A DNA stretch of 64,000 bases from JBBQZO01 sp038207625 (GTDB lineage Bacteria; Pseudomonadota; Gammaproteobacteria; Burkholderiales; Burkholderiaceae_D): contig JBBQZO010000019.1 of NCBI GenBank assembly GCA_038207625.1, positions 46,066 through 110,065 of the forward strand, in the 5' to 3' direction. Positions 8,202 through 16,538 of the stretch are shown piece after piece. Both the position numbers and the translations under genes were made by a program. Position 1 is the first letter of the stretch; every line of letters starts with the position of its first letter. The notes below the pieces were generated by a model. It did not search any database, had not been told where the DNA came from, and saw only the letters and a list, made by a program, of their open reading frames with translations.

Positions 8202-9935
8202 CTATTCATCGCCAACCCGCACGAAACGGTAGGTCAAAGCCACGCTCTGGATCGGCGCGCCCACGGCGGTGAAAAATTTACTGGTGCGCACCGGGTCGCC
8301 GCTGGGCGGATACACCAGGAAGGAGCGGGTGCCGTACACCGACGCGTTGTATTTCGCCTGGAAGTTGACCCCATCCTGATCGACGAAGCGCAACCGGCGC
8401 ACGTGCGCGAAATTGACCGTCGAGGTATGCTCCAGCGCGGCGGCGCAACTGGCGTAATCGGCGATGTCCTGTCCCAGCACGCTGCTGCATTCGAAGCCCA
8501 CCAGGTCGCCGTTGGTATCCTGGAACCAGTAGCCGCCGACCGCGCCGCTGACGGTGTGGTTCTGGTGGAAAGTGACGCTGTATTCGTGCGAGCCATTTGC
8601 CTGCGCTGCGGTGCTGGTGAAGATGTAGCGTCCGGCCAGGTTTTTCTCGTTGAGCACCGGCGCGCCGTCGCGCAGCATGTCGCGCACCCGGTACGACGGG
8701 CCGTAGCCCTGGTCGGGCCGGCTGTACAAGACCTGGTAGCCGCCGCTGATCGGCCTGATGAAGCGCAGCGCCACATCCCCGTAGGCGGGAAAGCTCAGCA
8801 GCAAGGCGCCGTCGGCCTGCTTGCGCCAAGTGAAATTGCGCGTCTCCGACACCGCCTCAGGGTGATGCGCCAGCGTGTCGCTGACCGTGCCCTCGGTGGC
8901 CGACGTGAACAGCAGCTCGTTGCCGGCGCCGGCCTTCTGGAAATCGAGTTCCAGGCTCAGATAAAATTTATCTTGCGCGCGCACAGTGGGCGCATCGACA
9001 AACTTGTTGACGATGCCGACCAGCCGGGTCTGCGCGCCGGTCGCCTCGAAGTCGTCCAGCGCGATGCGGATCGAGCCGGCGTCGATCTGCACGGCGGCGC
9101 GCACGACATCCTGCGGCAGTTGCACCTGCCTGTGCATTTCATAACTGAGCGCGTAGGCGCCGTTGGCCGAGGCCGACAAGTTCACCTGCGCAAACCATTC
9201 CTTGACGGAGAAATCGCGGTAGCCGCTGCCGGCGACATAAAAACTGCGCGTGACGCTGATCGCCGTGGCCGCGTCGCTGGCGAAGCTGAGCGCACCTTGC
9301 CGGCTGGTGGCATTGCTGGCCGTCAGCGTCACCGCCTGATCGAGGTCCTCCAGCCGAATCGACATCGCCGCGCCTTTGAGTTCGCCGTGCAGCGGCGAAT
9401 CGAACACGGGATCGTTATTGTTGGTCATAAAGAATTCGCCGCCGGACATGGCCGACAGGTCGATCTCCGCCCGGTGATAGGTGTCGCTGACCTTCTGGTC
9501 AACGACGCCGTCGGCGTCGTTGTCGAAGGCGATGTTCCAGCGCGCGTCCTGGGTGGTCTTGCCGCTGGCGGTGATCTGCGCGCTGCCGCTGACGGCGCAG
9601 TTGGTCAAAGGCCGACTGAGGCAACTGGGGCTGATCAGGCTCAGCACGATGGTGCCGTCGGTCTGCAGATCCCACACAAAATAGCGCACCAGCGCGCCGT
9701 TCTGCAGCATGCGGCCGGTCCTTTGCGCCTTTTCGAACGGCGCCTCGGTGGCCCCTGCCAAAAACTCAAACGCATAATTGGCGCCGTTGGCGGGCGTCCA
9801 ATAGCCGAGCACTTGCTGCTTGTCGGCCGTGACGACGACCACCTCGGACGCCGAGCGCGCCGTGCCGTTGCCGCAGCCGGTGAGCAGTGCGCCGAGCACG
9901 CCTGCGAACAGAATTTGTATGATTTTTTGGTACAC
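8202..9935 (-). CDS. Large putative lipoprotein of unknown function
   Basis: About 577 aa if read from the GTG at 9935, which gives a short signal peptide ending in the lipobox LLTGC. The frame is open further upstream (ATGs near 9995 and 9992), so the start is uncertain and no clear ribosome-binding site is seen. The mature protein begins with a low-complexity GNGTARSASE stretch and is rich in beta-type sequence with alternating polar and aromatic residues. An FDNDADGVVD segment resembles a calcium-binding EF-hand-like loop. No catalytic motif was recognised. It is probably anchored in the outer membrane facing the periplasm or surface. It lies between the VOC gene and the tolC-like gene on the same strand, with 85 bases to tolC. 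The function is not known. Confidence 0.8.
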   Translation of the reverse strand: MYQKIIQILFAGVLGALLTGCGNGTARSASEVVVVTADKQQVLGYWTPANGANYAFEFLAGATEAPFEKAQRTGRMLQNGALVRYFVWDLQTDGTIVLSLISPSCLSRPLTNCAVSGSAQITASGKTTQDARWNIAFDNDADGVVDQKVSDTYHRAEIDLSAMSGGEFFMTNNNDPVFDSPLHGELKGAAMSIRLEDLDQAVTLTASNATSRQGALSFASDAATAISVTRSFYVAGSGYRDFSVKEWFAQVNLSASANGAYALSYEMHRQVQLPQDVVRAAVQIDAGSIRIALDDFEATGAQTRLVGIVNKFVDAPTVRAQDKFYLSLELDFQKAGAGNELLFTSATEGTVSDTLAHHPEAVSETRNFTWRKQADGALLLSFPAYGDVALRFIRPISGGYQVLYSRPDQGYGPSYRVRDMLRDGAPVLNEKNLAGRYIFTSTAAQANGSHEYSVTFHQNHTVSGAVGGYWFQDTNGDLVGFECSSVLGQDIADYASCAAALEHTSTVNFAHVRRLRFVDQDGVNFQAKYNASVYGTRSFLVYPPSGDPVRTSKFFTAVGAPIQSVALTYRFVRVGDE

Positions 9936-10020
9936 AATCAACCCATAGCTAGTCAGTGTGAAGCGAGAACAGCATTCGAAGCAATTCAAAAACATCATCC
10001 GGCGCGCCGATCCGGCCCGC

Positions 10021-11388
10021 TCAGCGCACTGCGCGCACGGCGCGGCGCGGATCGAGGCGGCGATCGAGTTCGACCACGTCGCGTTCACCCAGCGCACCGG
10101 CGCTGCGCTTGAGGGTGAGCCCGGCGATCAGGTAGCCGTACAGCGCGTCGGCGTAATTTTGTCGGGCCAGCACCAGGTTTTTCTCGGCGTCGAGCACGAT
10201 GATCATGTCCACGATGCCCTCGTCAAAACCCTTGTGCGCGAACTCGAGCGCGCTCTGGCTCGACACGATGGCCGCCTTGCGCGCGCTCACGGCGGCCGCA
10301 CCGGAGACCACGTTGAGGTAGCTCGCATGGGTTTTCTGGACGACGCTGCGTTCGGCACTGTCGCGCAAGTCGCGCTGCTCGCGGTAGCGGAAATCGGCTT
10401 CGCGCGCGCTGGCCGACACGGCGCCGCCGCTGTACAGGGGCAGCGTCAGCGTCAGCCCCACGCTAACGCCGCGCCGGATCACCTTGTCGGGCACCGCCGT
10501 GTCGTAGTTGCGTCTGTCGTAACCGTCCGAATAGCTCAGGTCGGCGGCCAGTCTGGGCAAATGCTCGGCGGCCCGGCCCAGCGCGTTTTCACGCGCCGCG
10601 TCGACCGCCAGCGTCGCACCGTGGAGGTCGTGGTTGTTCTTCAGCGCGGCGTCGCGCCATTCCGAAAACGCCAGCGGGACCGGCGCGCTGGCCACGAAAT
10701 CCTCGGGCAAGGCCGCCAGTTCGACCAGCTCCTGCCCCGTCATCTGCTTGACCGCGTCGAAGGCGAGGTTGAGAACGTTCTGCGCCACCAGCGTGTCGGC
10801 CGCGGCCGCGTCCAGCGCCGCCTGCGCTTCCAGATAGGCCGTGATGCGTGCCATCCCCAGATCGTATTTCAGCTTGGCGGCCTTGCGCTGCAAGCCCAAC
10901 GCTTGCTCGGCCGACTGCGCGGCGGCCAGTTTGGCGCCGGCCGTGATCGCCTGCAGGTAGCCGTCCGCCACGCGCAGGATCAGCGCCTGCTTTTCGCTTT
11001 CGAACACGGTCGCGGCCAGCGCCGCCTGCGCGGTGCCGCGCCGGTAATCGTGCAAGGCGGCGAGATCGACCAGTGGCTGGGTGAGCGCGACCGAATAGCC
11101 CGGTGCGTTGCTGTCGGTGAGGTTCTTGCCGGGCGCCGCGAACGGGTTGGACGACTCGGTGCGCGTGCTGCCCTGAGAGCGGGTCCAGTTGGCCTGGGCG
11201 ACAAGCTTCGGCAACAGCGCGGCGCGCGCGATCGGGACACTCTCTTGCCCGGCCAGATAGGCCGACTGGGCGGCGCGCAGCTGCGTGTCGTTTTGCAGCG
11301 ACAAGGCGTACACGTCGGACAGCGTTTCGGCCCGCGCCGGGCGAGCACAACACATGCAGACAGCGGCGACGATGAGCCAGGTTTTCAA
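10021..11388 (-). CDS. TolC-family outer-membrane efflux protein
   Basis: 455 aa with a signal peptide ending ARPARA. The mature protein starts ETLSDVYALSLQNDTQLRAA, the usual TolC first-helix pattern, and shows the two pseudo-repeats of the family. The second repeat contains GVSVGLTLTLPLYSGGAVSA (periplasmic/barrel transition), then NVVSGAAAVSARKAA and GFDEGIVDMIIVLDAEKNL. It would form the outer-membrane exit duct of a tripartite pump or type I secretion system. The frame is open to 11442 (TTG). I prefer the TTG at 11388 because AGGA lies 8 bases upstream, while the GTG at 11394 is too close to it. It is divergent from the adaptor/RND pair at 12036-16355 and is its likely partner. Confidence 0.92.
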   Translation of the reverse strand: MKTWLIVAAVCMCCARPARAETLSDVYALSLQNDTQLRAAQSAYLAGQESVPIARAALLPKLVAQANWTRSQGSTRTESSNPFAAPGKNLTDSNAPGYSVALTQPLVDLAALHDYRRGTAQAALAATVFESEKQALILRVADGYLQAITAGAKLAAAQSAEQALGLQRKAAKLKYDLGMARITAYLEAQAALDAAAADTLVAQNVLNLAFDAVKQMTGQELVELAALPEDFVASAPVPLAFSEWRDAALKNNHDLHGATLAVDAARENALGRAAEHLPRLAADLSYSDGYDRRNYDTAVPDKVIRRGVSVGLTLTLPLYSGGAVSASAREADFRYREQRDLRDSAERSVVQKTHASYLNVVSGAAAVSARKAAIVSSQSALEFAHKGFDEGIVDMIIVLDAEKNLVLARQNYADALYGYLIAGLTLKRSAGALGERDVVELDRRLDPRRAVRAVR

Positions 11389-11783
11389 GGACACATTCCT
11401 AGTAGGTAGAAGGTTCGGCCGCGCCGACGCAACACAGTTCAAAAGTCGGCGCCGGCGTCACCGGCGGCGCCACCGCACACCCTGCGCGGCTGGCCCGACG
11501 GGGCCGCGCAGCCACTGCAAGATACCTGCCCAACGCTGCTCGCGCGGCCCTGGCAGGCGTCCAAGGTTGCCGAAAATTCGGCCCACGGAGGGCGCTGCGC
11601 ATTGCGCAACTGGCGCTTTTTTGGCCGCACAATATGTAGTAATACTAGAACCTGGTTAAATAGTATCTTGCGAGCAATAGCCCGTACATCCAGCAAAAAT
11701 CGTCCTGGCGAACAGCCAATTGACGATCCAGGGCGATCATTGCCGCACTTTTAGGCAATTAACCGGCCAAGTATTTTTATTTG

Positions 11784-11799
11784 AGCAATATTTATTGCT
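11784..11799. promoter_or_regulatory. Inverted repeat, possible operator
   Basis: Perfect 7-base arms AGCAATA and TATTGCT separated by TT. It lies about 95 bases upstream of the predicted -35 of the adaptor promoter. A related half-site (GAGCAATAG) occurs near 11672. It is AT-rich, unlike an intrinsic terminator, so regulator binding is the more likely role. Confidence 0.4.
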
Positions 11800-11890
11800 A
11801 TTTCTAGACAAAAATAGATAACGCTTACGATCAACATTTCAGGAAGGGTGAACTTGGCGCTGCGCAGAACGATACAAGTTAACGTTTTTC

Positions 11891-11919
11891 TTGTAGTAAA
11901 GTTACATGTCAGCTAGTAT
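11891..11919 (+). promoter_or_regulatory. Sigma70-like promoter for the RND adaptor gene
   Basis: TTGTAG (-35, 11891-11896), a 17-base spacer, then TAGTAT (-10, 11914-11919). The predicted start of transcription near 11926 is only about 11 bases before the most upstream ATG (11937), which favours translation from a later ATG. Confidence 0.55.
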
Positions 11920-12035
11920 AGGTAGGTGTTATCGGGATGTCTAGTAAATTTTTTCCACGCAGAATTCGTGCATCGGAAGCCATTCCGTTTCAGATGAAAA
12001 GTGACTTCTTATTTAACTATCGGCATCGACATTCC

Positions 12036-13190
12036 ATGACACTCACCGTCCACCGCCTTCTCCTCCGCGCCGCGCCGCTGCCCCGTTTTGCCCTGCTGGC
12101 GCTGTGCCTGGCGCCGCTCGTCGCGGGCTGCGGCCGCGGCAACGCGCAGGTCACCGACACTGCCATGCGCACCGACGCGCCGGCGCCGATTCTGATCGCG
12201 CAGGAAGATCTGGCGGTGCTGCACACGACGCTGCGCACCTCGGCAACCGTCATCACGGGATCGGTACAACCGGAGCGGCGCGCCGATCTGCGCGCCGAAA
12301 TGTCGGCGCTGGTGCTGCAGGTGTTGCGCGACAACGGCGAGCAGGTGAAGAAGGGCGAACTGCTGGTGCGCCTGGACGACGCCGCGCTGCGCGCCGGCCA
12401 GACTGCGGCCGATGAATCGACGCGCGTGGCCGAACAGGCGTTGGCCCAAGCGCAGCGCCAGTACCAGCGCCTGCAGCGCTTGCGCGGCCTGGGCCTGGCC
12501 TCGACCCAGGAACTCGAAGAGGCCGCTATCCGGCGCAACGACGCGCACGCCGAACTGGCCGCAACCAGCGCCAGGGCAGCGCAGGCGCACCAGCAATTGC
12601 AGCACACCGAAGTGCGCGCGCCGTTCGACGGCATTACCAGCGAGCGCCGGGTGTCGCCCGGCGACACGGTCCAGATCGGCAAGGAACTGATCAAGGTGCT
12701 CGACCCGGCCAGCATGCAGGTCGAAGGTTTTGTGTCGGCCGAGCGGATCGGCGCCGTGCGCGTCGGGCAGGCAGTCAGCCTCGAACTGAACGGCGAGCGC
12801 CGTCAGCTGGCGGGCACGATACGGCGCATCGATCCGGCCGCCAACCCCGTCACCCGCCAGGTCGCCGTGTTGGTCGGATTCGACAACCGTCTGGTCGCGC
12901 CGTTGGGCGGACTGTCTGCGCGCGGGCGCATCGAGGGCGAGCAGGCGGCGGCGCTGTCGATCAAGGCCTCGGCCGTGGTGCGCGAAGGCGACCAGACCTA
13001 TGCCTGGCGCGTCCAGGGCGATGTCGTGCACAAGGTCGCGCTGGTGCTGGGCGCGCCCGATCCCCGTTCTGGTTACTGCGCGGTGAGCAGCGGCTTGGCG
13101 GACGGCGACACCGTCATCCGCCGGCCCGTTTCCGCGCTCAGGGACGGGCAAAAAGTGGTCATGACACGCGCCATCGCACCACCGGCCTGA
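12036..13190 (+). CDS. RND efflux periplasmic adaptor (membrane fusion) lipoprotein
   Basis: 384 aa from the ATG at 12036. A signal peptide ends in lipobox LVAGC (Cys32), so the protein would be lipid-anchored in the periplasm and bridge the RND pump to TolC. Features in order: beta-barrel/lipoyl start (VITGSVQPERRADLRAEMSALV), biotinyl-lipoyl motif DNGEQVKKGELLVRLDD, an alpha-helical hairpin rich in Gln/Ala (TRVAEQALAQAQRQYQRLQRL), the second lipoyl half TEVRAPFDGITSERRVSPGD, then beta-barrel and membrane-proximal domains. The frame is open upstream with ATGs at 11937 and 11994. The chosen start fits the lipoprotein signal and the promoter position, but no good ribosome-binding site was seen. 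The pump gene follows after 51 bases. Confidence 0.9.
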   Translation: MTLTVHRLLLRAAPLPRFALLALCLAPLVAGCGRGNAQVTDTAMRTDAPAPILIAQEDLAVLHTTLRTSATVITGSVQPERRADLRAEMSALVLQVLRDNGEQVKKGELLVRLDDAALRAGQTAADESTRVAEQALAQAQRQYQRLQRLRGLGLASTQELEEAAIRRNDAHAELAATSARAAQAHQQLQHTEVRAPFDGITSERRVSPGDTVQIGKELIKVLDPASMQVEGFVSAERIGAVRVGQAVSLELNGERRQLAGTIRRIDPAANPVTRQVAVLVGFDNRLVAPLGGLSARGRIEGEQAAALSIKASAVVREGDQTYAWRVQGDVVHKVALVLGAPDPRSGYCAVSSGLADGDTVIRRPVSALRDGQKVVMTRAIAPPA

Positions 13191-13241
13191 GCAGCACACG
13201 CAGCCCCGGCAAGCCAGCGCCAACCCCATCGAGAGTAGCCC

Positions 13242-16200
13242 ATGTTCCTGTCCGACTTTAGTATCAAGCGTCCCATCGTGACGCTGTCGATCATCATTGC
13301 GTTGATGTGCCTGGGGCTGTTTGCGCTCAAAAAACTGCGCGTCAACCAGTATCCGGATATCGAGCCGCCGGTGCTGTCGATCAACATCGCCTATCCCGGC
13401 GCCTCGCCCGAATCGGTCGAACGCGAAATCGTCAGCCGCATCGAAAAACCGCTGCAGGGCATCGCCGGCGTCGACCATGTGTATGCCGAAGCCAATGAGG
13501 GCGGCGCCAATATCTGGATCGCGTTTAACTTCACCAAGAACATGCTCGAAGCGAGCGACGAGGCGCGCGCGGTGATCGCCGCCGTGCGCTTCAAGATGCC
13601 GCAGGAGATGCGTGAGCCGGTACTGCAGCGCATCGACCCGTCCGCCCAGCCGGTGATGATCCTGTCGCTGTCGTCGACCTCCCAGAGCCACGCGCAGATT
13701 TCCCATTTTGCCGAGGACAGCCTGTTCGACCAGTTGCGCGCGCTCGATGGCGTGGCCAGCGTCACCGTGGGCGGTGCGCTCAAGCGCGAGCTGAGCGTGC
13801 TGCTGCACGCGCAAAAACTGCACGAATACAGTGTCCCGGTGGCCGATGTCGTCGATGCGCTGCGCAGGGAAAACAGCACGGCCCCGGTGGGCAAATTGCA
13901 CGGCCCACTGGAAGATCACAGCATCCGCCTGTCGGGACGCATCAAGTCGCCCGCCGACTACGAACAGGTGGTCGTCACGCGCCACGGCGACGACGTCGTC
14001 CGGCTGGCCCAGGTGGCCAGCATCGCCGACGGTTTCGCCGACGTCGACAACGTCACCACGCGCAACGGCAAAACCAATGTGGGCATCTACATCACGCGCG
14101 CGCGCGCGGCCAGCACCGTCGATGTCGCCACCCAGGTGCGCAAACTGGTCGCCGCGGTCAGCGCGACCTTGCCGGCCGGGACCACGCTGGAAATCACCAG
14201 CGACGGTGGGCGCGAGGCGCAGAACCAATTGGGCAATGTGGTGCATGCGCTGATCCTGGGCGCCGTGCTGACCATCCTGGTGGTGTATGTGTTTCTGAAC
14301 TCCTGGCGCTCGACGCTGGTGACGTCGTTGAGCTTGCCGACCTCGGTGATCGCCGCCTTCATCGTCGTGTGGATGTGCGGCTTCACGCTCAACTTCATGT
14401 CCTTGCTGGGGCTATCGCTGGCGATCGGGGTGTTGATCGACGACGCCATCGTGGTGCGCGAAAACATCGTGCGACATATGGAAGCGGGCGCCGACCGCAT
14501 CAGCGCGGCGCGCAATGGCACCCGCGAGATCGGCCTGGCCGTTGCCGCCAGCACCTTCGCCATCATCGCCGTATTCATCCCGGTGGCCTTCATGCCGGGC
14601 GAGGCCGGGCAGTGGTTCAAGCCCTTCGCGCTGACCGTCGCCTTCTCGGTGCTGGTGAGCCTGTTCATTTCCTTCACACTCGACCCGATGCTGTCGGCGT
14701 ATTGGGGCGACCCGACCGGCTACCACCAGGGCGCCAAGAGCGCGCTGGGCCTGCGCCTGGCCCGCCTCAATGGCTGGTTCGACCAGCAGTCGCTGCGCTA
14801 CGCCAAGGTGGTCAACTGGGCCTTGGGGCACCGCCGGGCGATGGGTCTGATCGCGCTGGCGTCCTTCGGCGGTGCGATCGCGCTGCAGATCGGCTTCGGC
14901 GGCACCAGCTTCCTGCCCGTCGTCGACACCGGCAAGCTCAGGATCGACGTGCGCAGCCCGGCCACTTCCAGCCTGGCGTATTCGCGCCTGAAGGTCGAGC
15001 GGGCGACGCAGCTGGCGCGCATGCTGCCCGACACCAAGGCCACCGACAGCAGCGCCAACGCCGCTGGCGGCACGGTGTTCGTGCACATCGGCACGCGCGC
15101 CGAGCGGCGCCGCTCGGCCGCCGAGGTCGCCGCCGACCTGCGCAAGCTGCTCGCCAGCGTGGTGGGCGCCGAATACTTTGTCACCGATGACCTGAGCACC
15201 AACTCGCGCACCGTGCAGATCGAGTTTTCCGGCCCCGATTCGCGCACATTGATGGCGCTGACCGGCGCGTACATGGACAAGCTGCGCGCCGTCAAGGGCG
15301 CGGTCGACGTCAGCCTGTCCGAGCAGGACCCCGACGACGAATTGCAGATCGAGCTGGACCGCGGCCTGGCCAATTCGATGGGCGTCTCGCTCAACGACGT
15401 GGCGCAGACCATGCGGGTGGCCTTCGCCGGCGTGCCGGTGGGCGACTGGATCGATCCGAACGGCGAGGCGCGCGACGTGGCCGTGCGCCTGGCCGCGGCC
15501 GACCGGGTCAGCGCGGAAGACATCGAGCGCCTGCCGATCGCCGTCAACGGCGGGCGCCAGATGGTGCCGCTCGAGCAGATCGCCCACATCACGATGGGCA
15601 AGGGGCCGGCGCAGATCCGCCACACCGACGGCAAGCGCGTGGTGACGGTGTCGGCCAATGCGCAAGGACGCTCGGCCGGCGAAGTCACGGATGACGCACT
15701 GGCGCTGGCGCGCAGCATCGATTTTCCGCCCGGCTACGGGATCTATCTGGGCGGCGCGTCGCGCAGCCAGCAAGAACTGTTCGCGGCGATGGCCACCGCG
15801 CTGGCGATGGGCATCGGGCTGATGTACCTGATCCTGGTGGCCCAGTTCGGCTCGTTCAGCGCACCGCTGGCGATCATGTTGTCGTTGCCCTTGAGCCTGA
15901 TCGGCGTGGTGCTGGCGCTGCTGGTGACCAGGGGCAGTTTGAACCTGATGAGCCTGATCGGCGTGATCATGCTGATGGGGCTGGTGGCCAAGAACGCCAT
16001 CCTGCTGCTCGATTGCGCGCGCAAGCGCGAGGCACTGGGCGACACGCGCGCCGCCGCCTTGATGCATGCCGGCCAGATGCGCCTGCGACCCATCGTCATG
16101 ACCAGCCTGGCCCTGATCGCGGGCATGCTGCCGGTCGCCATCGGCACCGGCGAGGGCAGCGAATTCTACCGGCCGCTGGCGGTGGCCATCATCGGTGGCA

Positions 16201-16355
16201 CGATCACCTCGACCTTGCTGACCTTGCTGGTGGTGCCGACCTTCTATGACAGCATCGAACACGCCGTCGCCGGCCTGCGCGCGCGCCTGACCCGCGGACA
16301 CACGGCGGCGCCCGCGGCGCCGCCCACGCCAACGGGCGCAGAGACCGGCCGCTGA
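13242..16355 (+). CDS. RND-family multidrug efflux pump, inner-membrane subunit
   Basis: 1037 aa, full length for AcrB/MexB-type proton-driven pumps. The N-terminus MFLSDFSIKRPIVTLSII is the usual first transmembrane helix. The proton-relay motif LAIGVLIDDAIVVRENI (adjacent Asp pair in TM4) and the second-half motif SLIGVIMLMGLVAKNAILLLD are intact. Two large periplasmic loops lie between TM1-2 and TM7-8. GAGAG precedes the ATG. It is co-directional with the adaptor gene and divergent from the tolC-like gene, giving a complete tripartite system. The substrate is not predictable; export of the adjacent NRPS product is a speculation based only on position. Confidence 0.95.
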   Translation: MFLSDFSIKRPIVTLSIIIALMCLGLFALKKLRVNQYPDIEPPVLSINIAYPGASPESVEREIVSRIEKPLQGIAGVDHVYAEANEGGANIWIAFNFTKNMLEASDEARAVIAAVRFKMPQEMREPVLQRIDPSAQPVMILSLSSTSQSHAQISHFAEDSLFDQLRALDGVASVTVGGALKRELSVLLHAQKLHEYSVPVADVVDALRRENSTAPVGKLHGPLEDHSIRLSGRIKSPADYEQVVVTRHGDDVVRLAQVASIADGFADVDNVTTRNGKTNVGIYITRARAASTVDVATQVRKLVAAVSATLPAGTTLEITSDGGREAQNQLGNVVHALILGAVLTILVVYVFLNSWRSTLVTSLSLPTSVIAAFIVVWMCGFTLNFMSLLGLSLAIGVLIDDAIVVRENIVRHMEAGADRISAARNGTREIGLAVAASTFAIIAVFIPVAFMPGEAGQWFKPFALTVAFSVLVSLFISFTLDPMLSAYWGDPTGYHQGAKSALGLRLARLNGWFDQQSLRYAKVVNWALGHRRAMGLIALASFGGAIALQIGFGGTSFLPVVDTGKLRIDVRSPATSSLAYSRLKVERATQLARMLPDTKATDSSANAAGGTVFVHIGTRAERRRSAAEVAADLRKLLASVVGAEYFVTDDLSTNSRTVQIEFSGPDSRTLMALTGAYMDKLRAVKGAVDVSLSEQDPDDELQIELDRGLANSMGVSLNDVAQTMRVAFAGVPVGDWIDPNGEARDVAVRLAAADRVSAEDIERLPIAVNGGRQMVPLEQIAHITMGKGPAQIRHTDGKRVVTVSANAQGRSAGEVTDDALALARSIDFPPGYGIYLGGASRSQQELFAAMATALAMGIGLMYLILVAQFGSFSAPLAIMLSLPLSLIGVVLALLVTRGSLNLMSLIGVIMLMGLVAKNAILLLDCARKREALGDTRAAALMHAGQMRLRPIVMTSLALIAGMLPVAIGTGEGSEFYRPLAVAIIGGTITSTLLTLLVVPTFYDSIEHAVAGLRARLTRGHTAAPAAPPTPTGAETGR

Positions 16356-16538
16356 GCAAGCCGACGCGCCATCGGCGCGCTTGTTTTGCGTCAGCGCAAG
16401 CGGCGCAAGCGCGCCCTGCCTATGATGGAGCAGGCCGGCGCCCGCCGGCACGGCTGCGCGGAACGGCGCAGCGGCGCGCACCGGGCCAGTCGCTGGGCGG
16501 CCCGCCTCGGCCGGCGCCGCCATCCAGGAGAGGCGTCG

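Larger units (their letters stand above)
11389..12035. other. Long, partly AT-rich divergent intergenic control region
   Basis: About 650 bases separate the tolC-like gene from the adaptor gene. The half next to tolC is GC-rich. From roughly 11630 onward it becomes markedly AT-rich compared with the surroundings, with many TTTAT/AATA runs. It holds an inverted repeat (11784-11799) and a sigma70-like promoter for the adaptor gene (11891-11919). Small open frames here lack coding character. No RNA gene was recognised. Confidence 0.6.

Noticed and set aside
6780..10112. 1110-codon open frame on the plus strand
   Set aside because: Antisense to the glycosyltransferase, VOC and lipoprotein genes, each with signal peptide or family motifs. 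The composition is the usual antisense Gln/Arg/Ala pattern.
9958..11409. 483-codon plus-strand frame
   Set aside because: Antisense to the tolC-like gene, which has a signal peptide and family repeats.
11439..11696. Small minus-strand frame in the tolC/adaptor gap
   Set aside because: No ribosome-binding site, no family and low coding character; kept as intergenic.
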